NCBI GenBank assembly: GCA_021234155.1
Contig: JAJEKV010000051.1
Span: 6,029,944-6,093,943 of the forward strand
From: Isoetes taiwanensis
Taxonomy: Eukaryota; Streptophyta; Lycopodiopsida; Isoetales; Isoetaceae
Direction of reading: 5' to 3'
Length of the DNA: 64,000 bases
The notes under the pieces are model-generated. The model worked only from the letters and a program-made list of their open reading frames with translations. It searched no databases and was not told where the DNA came from. Below, in pieces: positions 57,191 to 64,000 of the stretch. The translations under genes were made by a program, and so were the position numbers. The number at the start of each line of letters is the position of its first letter. The stretch's first letter is position 1.

Positions 57191-59127
57191 ACGTTTACAC
57201 ATCACAATCAAAGTCATAAAACAAATCATCCAGTGCATCCTCTGAGAATAATACACTGGGCTCCTCTACATCTATCTCCTCCACATTTTTGGGTTGCCCC
57301 TAGGGGGGCAAACCCTCGTTTATGTGGGTATGTGGGCATATTCAAGTATATGCTGGCATATACCTAGCATATGCTGATGACTGCTAAAAACCGGCTGCTG
57401 CCTGTAAATGGTCGGTCATCTAGCCCCATTATCAGCCTGCTACACAAACGCTATCCGCCGGACTTGGCTATGGCTTCTGCACCTCGGATTCTGCCCTCCC
57501 TTCCACGCCTTCCGTCAGGGTTCTGGCGAGGAGCATATGTTTATCCCTTCCTTATACCCTCTAGGGCATAATCTCATCTCCCTTAATCTCAGCTATGCAA
57601 CTCTTGACGATGGAGCGAAGGAAGGAGAGCCTGAAGATTATGCAGGATACAGGTAGAAACATAGGGGGCTACATTTGTTTGGAAATACCAAAAAAGTCCT
57701 AGTTTCATTTTCTTGGCAGAAAATCGGAGAAAACAAATCATAGAAGTTGTACAGTACATTGAGGAAAGGTTGAAGCAGCTGGATGAAGAAAAGGAAGAAT
57801 TAAGTAAATATCAGCAACTGGATAAACAAAGAAGGTCGTTGGAGTATACAATATTTGAAAAGGAACTTCAAGATACAAGGCAAAAGCTTGATGAGGTACA
57901 AGCTTTGTCTGTTAGCTTACATTGAAATATCAATTTGTGTGACATTTCTATCGTTTGGATGTTCTGAAGAATGTAGCAAGTCGTACCAAAGTTTCAGAAA
58001 AATCTACTGCAATGCATGATAGTGTGCGGGATTCACATGAGAGACTCAAAACTATAGAAAAGGAGCTTAAAACGCTTCAAAAGGAGCTTCAGGTTCTAAG
58101 CAAAGACAAGGAAGTTGCAGAAAAATAGAAAACAGAAGTGTTACAAACTTTTGCTAAGGTGGACCTGGATGTTCGTGATGTTGAGGACCGGATTAAAACT
58201 GAACAGAGAACCAAAGTGAGTTACTCTTTTACAGTTATTCAGGTTTATGTGTGAATATGTAGCATAATAACAGGGGGTTTTTTTTGTACTTTTATACAGT
58301 TTTCTCTAAGGTTTTCATATGATTTGGTGGGCGTATTACATGAGGTGTACTAATTGGTACATCTAGAGCGCACCAAGTATTTGCATGCAACTTGCGCCCT
58401 TTTTTATTTGGCCCTTCTTAATGGTCAAGATCAAAGGGCTTACAACAAAAGCCCTCTTTAAAAAGACAAGATCGAAGGGCTTACAACAAAAGCTCACTTT
58501 TTGGAAAAAAGGAAAAAAAAAAAGAAATAAGGAAGAAAAAAAAAAGGGAGAACACATGCAACCATCGTGCATATGCACTCTAGGGTTTCAGAGAGACTTA
58601 GGGTTTCATCTGGTCTGATAGTCGTGTCCATGCCCAGATGCTTCCAGATGCTTGCCTGCTTGGTTTTGTTTTCAGATGACCAAGGCAAATTTTATTTCTT
58701 ATTTCTGGCAGATTCATCCAAAGTGCCAGAAAAATATCCACCGGATTGATGATGCAGTTCCGAGTGTTTTTGCTTTGTATTTCTCCTTTCCTCTCAGGCC
58801 TCGCCGGATTTGATCGGCCACTGTAAAGGTCGTAGCTAGAGATAGGAATCGTTCTTCGACAGATTGCCGTCGCCTTCACTTTCTCCTTTCTGAGACCATT
58901 TCTGGATGCTCCGGTCTGACATCTCGTTTTGCTTTCTAGCGAATCAACCGGTGAATGCAGCAGATCTTAACAGGTGAAAATCAAACAAGCAACCGACCAA
59001 GTAGCTGGTGAAGATCAAGCAAGCCGGTATCTTCGTTGCAGAATAGGTGCGTCAGTCAGTAAAGATCTTTTCCTTTGTTTCTTGTGACGTCGACTTCGAC
59101 TGAGTTTATGCCCACCAATTTCCGCCC

Positions 59128-59700
59128 ATGGAAGTGGTGTACAGAGATGGATATTTTCATTCTTTAGATAATAGAATGCTCTGGATCTTCAAAAAAGCTA
59201 AGGTAAGCAGCGTGAGGGTGCTTCTTATTCATATACCTTGTGAAAAATCTGTTCAACGATTCTCAGGACTTGATGCTTTGGATCTTGATCAACTCCGGAG
59301 CGTGGAGTATATGCCTCGAGTTCGGGGATATGTGAGAGAATATTGGTTCAAAGCAGAGCTCAAAGCAGAGATTAAATGTTTCTTCCATCTTCTGATTCGC
59401 AGATCAAATGCTAAACATAGGCAAGGTAAAGTTATTTATCATGGATATGATTTTCAAGATGAAAATGAATATGATGAATATGAAGAAGCTGGGCTTTTTG
59501 AAGAAGAATATGAAGCAGATGCATATGAAGATGACTATGAAGATGTATGTGAAGAATATAGCGCATATGAAGATCCACATGCATTTCCAAGTCCATTTCC
59601 AAATGCATTTCCAAGTGCCCAAATAGGTGAATCCTTTTTTTTTTTCGGTACTGCTTGGGTTCAATCCGTGCATGGTCTGCTAGGCTTGTGCATTCCTTGA
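59128..59700 (+). CDS. 190-codon ORF with SLDNRxLW motif, nested in the SMC3 intron
   Basis: The frame starts MEVVYRDGYFHSLDNRMLWI and continues FKKAKVSSVRVLLIHIP. This resembles a short motif (x-Y-S-L-D-N-R-R-L-W-x-F-K-x-A) found in assorted plant, oomycete and bacterial proteins of unclear function. The middle is basic (REYWFKAELKAEIKCFFHLL). The C-terminal third is very acidic with Tyr spacing (DENEYDEYEEAGLFEEEYEA and DDYEDVCEEYSAYED), then Pro/Phe-rich. AAGGTAAGC at 59199-59207 could be a splice donor, so the true product may be shorter. The upstream 300 bp is non-repetitive. Sense is the same as SMC3. Confidence 0.5.
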   Translation: MEVVYRDGYFHSLDNRMLWIFKKAKVSSVRVLLIHIPCEKSVQRFSGLDALDLDQLRSVEYMPRVRGYVREYWFKAELKAEIKCFFHLLIRRSNAKHRQGKVIYHGYDFQDENEYDEYEEAGLFEEEYEADAYEDDYEDVCEEYSAYEDPHAFPSPFPNAFPSAQIGESFFFFGTAWVQSVHGLLGLCIP

Positions 59701-59871
59701 GAGCTCTTCCTCATTTCTTATTTTCCTCAGCATAAGAAGCTACTAAACCTTTGGCTGGCAGTGTACATTTAATGAATATGTTGCTTATGTATATTAATTG
59801 ACTCCTCTGCTTTCCATTTTTTATGCAAACTGCTTGCGTTCTAGTTTGATTAGAATAACGAGAACAGAAAT

Positions 59872-60080
59872 TTTAGGCCCGAAGGGCCGAAAATTTTTTT
59901 CGATATAACAACCAACACATAGCTATCATTAACATTATTAACATAAACACATAACACATATTGCTACATGTTTTAAATGTCTTTTATATTCTCACGTCTG
60001 CTTTTTTTTTTATGGCCCGAAGGGCCAAAAAATTTTTTTAGTATAATAACCAACACATAACTACCATTGACATTAATAAA
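59872..60080. repeat. Two copies of a GGCCCGAAGGGCC-headed unit
   Basis: A palindrome GGCCCGAAGGGCC followed by A/T runs and AACCAACACATA...ACATT occurs at about 59876-59940 and 60014-60073, about 138 bp apart. The second copy runs into the left arm of the inverted repeat at 60053. Confidence 0.8.
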
Positions 60081-60483
60081 TATAACCATTGGATCCAACA
60101 CATTTAAATTAAAATCCCCCTTAAACCCCCTTTGGTTTGGGTGCATATTCACACGGGTGGCGTGGGCCGAGAGCCCTCATAATTGTATTTTGGACGTACG
60201 AAATCAACACCATATAGTATTCTGGTTGAAATCTTATAGTATTTTGCGAATCTTATTATACAGTATAGCAAATCTTGTACTTGCATACCCCACAAATGAG
60301 GAACTTTACGTACGGTGTAGATTATGGAATAAGGGGCGAATATGCCAATCCGACAGCTCTCGATGCCCGGAGTCACCCCCCGTGTGAATATGCACCCAAA
60401 CCAAAGGGGGTTTAAGGGGGATTTTAATTTAAATGTGTTGGATCCAATGGTTATATTTATTAATGTCAATGGTAGTTATGTGT
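60053..60483. repeat. Perfect 105-bp inverted repeat with 221-bp spacer
   Basis: The left arm 60053-60157 and right arm 60379-60483 are exact reverse complements over all 105 positions as read. Both strands therefore show the same start of ORF (TLINITIGSNTFKLKSPLNP). The spacer is unique. No clear target duplication flanks the arms, and the outer part of the left arm belongs to the repeat at 59876 and 60014. It may be a foldback element or MITE with very young arms. Its transcript would form a long hairpin. Confidence 0.92.
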
Positions 60484-61021
60484 GACTAATGTAATTAATG
60501 AAGGAAGCACCGTAAATTGTTTTGCTGGATTTTAGGAGGAGGTAGCAAAGGAGCTGAAGTTGCTTGAAAAGGAAATTCAACAGTCAAGGAAGGATCTAGA
60601 TAAAGTGCAACCCTTGTATGAACAGCAAGTAGCAGAAGAAGAGGAGATAAATAAAAGGTAAGATTATAACGTTTTTGCTAGGCTTATTAATTGTGTGTTG
60701 ACAGGCAGGCTTCATTTCTAATGTCGTGTTGTTTGGCATGATTTTAGATAATGAAAAAGAACTGAGTATTCTATATCAGAAACATGGTCGTTCAATTCAA
60801 TTTGAAAACAAAGTTGCAAGAGATAAATGGCTTCAAAAGGAAATAGATGATCTGGAGAGAGTTATTTGCAGAACAAATGTGCAGGTAAGACGAGCATTTA
60901 GTGCCTATAATGTAGGTTGTGCATGTAATTTTGGTAATCTCAAATGAACAATGACCTTCAGGTGAAAAAGCTGGAGGAGGAAACATGCCAGCTCAATGAA
61001 GAGCTTGCAGAACAAAAAGTA

Positions 61022-61464
61022 AAGCAGTTGAAATGCGCTCAGCAGAACTGTCTGAACAAGAGGTCCTTGTAATGAGAGGAATGATCCTACCTTTCCAGCC
61101 CCTATCCATAGCTTTTCACCACATAAATTACTATGTGGATATGCCTGCAGTATGTATAGCATATCACTTCTACACAGACTGATCACGTATGAACAATGCA
61201 TTTGCTTTCCATACTGCTCTGATTGGTGTTAGTGAAGCTGGTAAAACTACTCTCATGGATGTTCTGGCCGGAAGAAAAACTGGAGGCTATATTGAAAGCA
61301 GCATCAACATGTCTGGATATCCCAAAAGACAAGAAACATTTTCACGCATATCAGGGTACTGTGAGCAGAATTATATTCACTCCCCACATGTACCATGCTT
61401 GAGGCAATTACATATTCTGCTTGGCTCCGCCTTTCAAAGGATATTGATGAGAAAACTAGGAAGG
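61022..61464 (+). pseudogene. ABCG (PDR-type) transporter fragment
   Basis: The exon 61022-61149 reads GMILPFQPLSIAFHHINYYV and DMPA, the segment just before the second nucleotide-binding domain of pleiotropic-drug-resistance ABC transporters. The next block (61211-61464) reads [40 protein letters not shown] and [15 protein letters not shown]. These include Walker A (here GVSEAGKT, with Glu for the usual Gly) and the Q-loop region. The stretch between the blocks that should carry the pre-Walker strand is missing, and the frame fails soon after. PDR proteins export lipids and toxic compounds at the plasma membrane. It follows directly on the SMC3 fragment in the same sense. Confidence 0.85.
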
Positions 61465-63370
61465 TAATATTTTTTACCTCCCAACTTTGCTAACTTTACA
61501 TATTCAGCCAGCTTTACCAAGGAGAGTTTTGCAAGTACAGGCATTTGTAGAAAATGCACAGCCATTACCTGGTCAGGTGTCTTGGCATAACATTATAACA
61601 TGGGGGAGGGTGCTCAAGAAAATGAAGGAACATGATGTCACTCCGCCATCTCTATCTTTTTTTGTGGCATCACTGCTTCCAAACATACTGAGAAGACTTC
61701 TGGAAAAAGTGCTGTTTAAAAAAAATGCTTATGCCATCCTACTCTTATACTTTATCATTACCATGGGCCTAAGATTTAGGACTGCATGCTAGCATTGGCC
61801 TTATCCATATGTCCCTCAACACTAAGAACTTTGCAAGTTCTCATTTTCATTTATTTATTGGATGTTGCACATTACTACATTTCTCTGCCCATTCAACTTG
61901 CTGGCTTTCTTACTGAATGTCAAAAGAATGTTCATATTTCTCTTGCCATTGTTGGCACATGTGAGATTGGTTCAAACAAGAAAACAGCAGAGGGGTGCAC
62001 AAATAAAAAGCTAATGTGATCAATGCCAAGAAGCTCAATAAGCTAAGATACCACTATCCACGGGCTGAACCGGTTCTTAATGTCATACAAAGATGAGTGC
62101 ATAAATTTTCTTATAATGTTTATGCTCATAATCATGTCTAATTTTTTGCTCCTTTCAGACTAGAGCCAGTAATCATAAGACTTGGGAGGCAACGCGCCCC
62201 TATAGTTATGATATATGCTGCAATTATGGACATTTGGGCTTGGAGTTTGTCAAAGATCTCCTTCAGGCTACTAGATTTAGCATTTAGACTGGAAATGTAG
62301 TTGCCACGATGTTTTCATATTCAAATCTAGCCTTCAATATCTGCCCATGAATGGACCAATAATGATCTAAAATACCAATGGTGCTACGTCTTTATGCAAT
62401 CATCCTTTAAAATACTAACAATACATCCTAAGAGAACTATCCCCACTAGTAGGTACCCCCAATAATTCATGGCATCATATACTCATATAAATCGATAAAT
62501 GGTGACCGATCCTCCTCTACACGTTGTACGGTACCAGATATATAACATACAACCGCATTAGGGCGGATTTGGGGTCTGAAAATGGCCTCCTATCAGCCAT
62601 TCCACGTCATATTTCCGCTCCCTTTTTCCCATGCCACCTAGGATACCAAACTCTCATAATTACAGATTTGCTTGGAATATTCTTCCGGAATAAGGGGGAT
62701 TGCACATTCATGGCGCCATATGTATTTAATTCTGTTGGTTGTCAGACGGACTGATGCAACACGTGGCGCTTCTAAAATGCCACTTGCATTATAGCATACC
62801 GGCAACTCATGACGGTGTCTCTTGGTAAGCGTCTTGGCGTCCACCGCCTTCTACATTTCAAAAGTTGAATGTGTAGGTTGAAGCTTTGTATCGGATCGGA
62901 CTTTCATTTTAAATTTGCCATTTCGCTATTTAACCGATCTTCACTTCATCCTAATACAAGGCTTCCCGCCCCACAATTCCAAATTTGAATTTGCTTAATG
63001 TATAAAAAGCATGGATTGTAGGAGAATGGACTTTTCGATTTCCATATGCACGTTGCAAATTTCAAAAACGAAGTTAGTAAATGCGGACGTTCGGCTCACA
63101 CCTAAGGCTTAATTGTGTTGGGGCATAAAAATACCACACCTTGATTTCACCGGTCGCGATCTACACAAAGATGGAAGTTGCTTGTTGTCAAATTAAACTT
63201 AAACACAAGTGAGGTCGGCACTTACGTGGTTTTCTCGGAGGGGGTTTGGAGTGTTTTTTTAAATCCCAATTATCGACATAGTGTGACGTAGCATCTTGGT
63301 ATTAAATAGTATGTTAAATTCAATTATATCGGTGTTCATTTTCTGGTTAAACTCAAATCATATAGGTTTA
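61465..63370. other. Spacer, weak coding-like patches only
   Basis: One plus frame (61520-61690) has GQVSWHNIITWGRVLKKMKE followed by HDVTPPSLSFF, vaguely like a pentatricopeptide repeat, but one weak repeat is not enough. From 62000 to 63300 nothing is recognised. Confidence 0.4.
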
Positions 63371-63477
63371 GGAATAAGGTTAAAAAAGGAAGATATTGGC
63401 TATTTAGGAATAAGGTTAAAAAAGGAAGATATTGGATATTTAGGTATAAGGTTAAAAAAGGAAGATATTAGATATGG
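63371..63477 (+). repeat. 36-bp tandem repeat, 3 copies
   Basis: Units beginning GGAATAAGGTTAAAAAAGG start at 63371, 63407 and (as GGTATAAGG) 63443. Because the unit is a multiple of three, the plus frame shows LGIRLKKEDIGY repeated. Confidence 0.95.
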
Positions 63478-63759
63478 CTCAAATTTCGAGATATGCACAT
63501 AATGGCATATAATGATGGTTGATAGGACTGGAATACTGAATCATTCCCTACGATTTTCACGCCTAATCCAAAATATATCTATTCCAGCCTAGATTGGCCC
63601 ATTCTCCCCCAATCTCCGCCCAATCTTTGCTAGATCCTCCGCCCAATTTCTCTAGTCCATCGCCATGAAGAGATCAGCCTACGGAAGAGCCTGAGGTGTC
63701 CTCCAAGAGGCCTATTATGGCTGGAAGAGGTGTTCCCTCCTGGAGTTCCCTCCAGCCCC

Positions 63760-63845
63760 CGCCTGTTCTTGCTCAATGCCTCTCGATTCCTCTCGATTCC
63801 TCGATTCCTTTGACGAGGAATCGAGAATGAGGAATCGAGGAAATT
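63760..63845. repeat. CTCGATTCC/GGAATCGAG inverted-repeat cluster
   Basis: CTCTCGATTCCT occurs twice, then CCTCGATTCC, followed after six bases by AGGAATCGAGAATG and AGGAATCGAGG. The right-hand copies are complements of the left-hand ones, so the region can form several alternative hairpins. The style resembles the CTCGA palindromes at 44.1, 50.7 and 52.5 kb. Confidence 0.8.
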
Positions 63846-64000
63846 TCGAGCGAGGAGTTCATCACCAGTGTTCTTGAAGGTGGATAGGAGATTCTTGAGA
63901 AAATGAGTGGTTCTACCGACGAGAAGAAGCCGAAGATGATGAAGAAAATGAAGAAGTTGAAGACGAATCTGCTGACTTCGAGGAGCTCATGGCGTTAGTT
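63846..64000 (+). other. Window end, possible coding start
   Basis: The final bases are GAAG-rich (GAAGATGATGAAGAAAATG) and could encode an acidic/Lys-rich stretch that continues past the window. No family is recognised. Confidence 0.25.

Larger units (their letters stand above)
57593..61018 (+). pseudogene. SMC3: SMC3-like cohesin gene fragment (six exons, premature stop)
   Basis: Exons at 57593-57652, 57720-57895, 57970-58215, 60536-60657, 60748-60884 and 60962 to about 61018 encode consecutive N-terminal coiled-coil parts of cohesin subunit SMC3: ERRKESLKIMQDT, RRKQIIEVVQYIEERLKQLD, LDKQRRSLEYTIFEKEL, KVDLDVRDVEDRI, LDKVQPLYEQQV and LSILYQKHGRSIQFENK. Most junctions are GT-AG and in phase. 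The first exon has an extra base, exon 3 carries TAG at 58126-58128 where Gln is expected, and both ATPase heads and the hinge are missing, so this is a partial, decayed gene copy. SMC3 forms the cohesin ring that holds sister chromatids. Intron 58216-60535 contains another ORF and an inverted repeat. Confidence 0.88.

Noticed and set aside
60067-60469. Two ORFs of 106 codons with the same N-terminus on opposite strands
   Set aside because: The shared start is a direct effect of the perfect inverted repeat arms.
61520-61690. Pentatricopeptide (PPR) repeat
   Set aside because: Only one weak repeat-like match; PPR calls need several 35-residue units in register.

Overview
This is a plant nuclear window, most likely from a seed-free vascular plant such as a fern. 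Three things point there. (1) A recognisable three-exon SPL8-type SBP-box gene with GT-AG introns lies among decayed plant genes (SMC3, ABCG transporter, FCP1/NIF-like, EF-hand/ZZ). (2) Nearly all remaining DNA is plant-type transposable element: Ty3/gypsy, two LINE classes, a SINE, hAT and other terminal-inverted-repeat elements. (3) The first ~2.3 kb is a nuclear-integrated mitochondrial fragment. It carries cox1 exons in unedited form that would need both C-to-U and apparently U-to-C RNA editing, plus group I and group II introns and trnS-UGA. Heavy two-way editing is known from ferns, hornworts and some lycophytes, so the exact lineage is inference.

Layout. 1-2.27 kb: mitochondrial insert (cox1 with three introns, trnS-UGA). 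2.29-11.53 kb: a head-to-tail duplication of a ~2.7 kb Ty3/gypsy gag-protease fragment. Copy A has been hit by two hAT elements and a LINE, copy B by a tRNA-derived SINE, and each copy preserves the other's empty sites. 11.5-21.3 kb: gene relics, LINE 3' ends, an LTR with polypurine tract and primer-binding-like flanks, direct repeats, and a ~320 bp inverted-repeat element. 21.31-31.18 kb: one Ty3/gypsy insertion with three LTRs and an outer 5-bp target duplication. 31.2-36.3 kb: mostly featureless AT-rich DNA with weak coding-like patches. 37.37-39.32 kb: the SPL8-like gene, the only clearly intact host gene. 39.9-44 kb: TIR element, gypsy integrase relic, tRNA-like sequence, G-rich minisatellite. 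44.6-54.7 kb: EF-hand/ZZ relic, a candidate split gene whose putative intron holds a full-length 4.05 kb LINE and a palindrome minisatellite, an FCP1/NIF-like fragment, and LINE debris. 55.3-57.2 kb: (GT)48 and purine-rich DNA. 57.6-61.5 kb: SMC3-like exons with a premature stop, joined to an ABCG (PDR) transporter fragment; an independent 190-codon ORF and a perfect 105-bp inverted repeat sit in one SMC3 intron. 61.5-64 kb: little recognisable, with a 36-bp tandem repeat and a palindromic repeat.

No operon, CRISPR or prokaryotic system is present. The genes do not form a pathway; the window reads as a transposon-rich region around one working transcription-factor gene. The most distinctive signals are structural: the reciprocal empty sites, the three-LTR element, the palindrome minisatellite families, and the perfect long inverted repeat.
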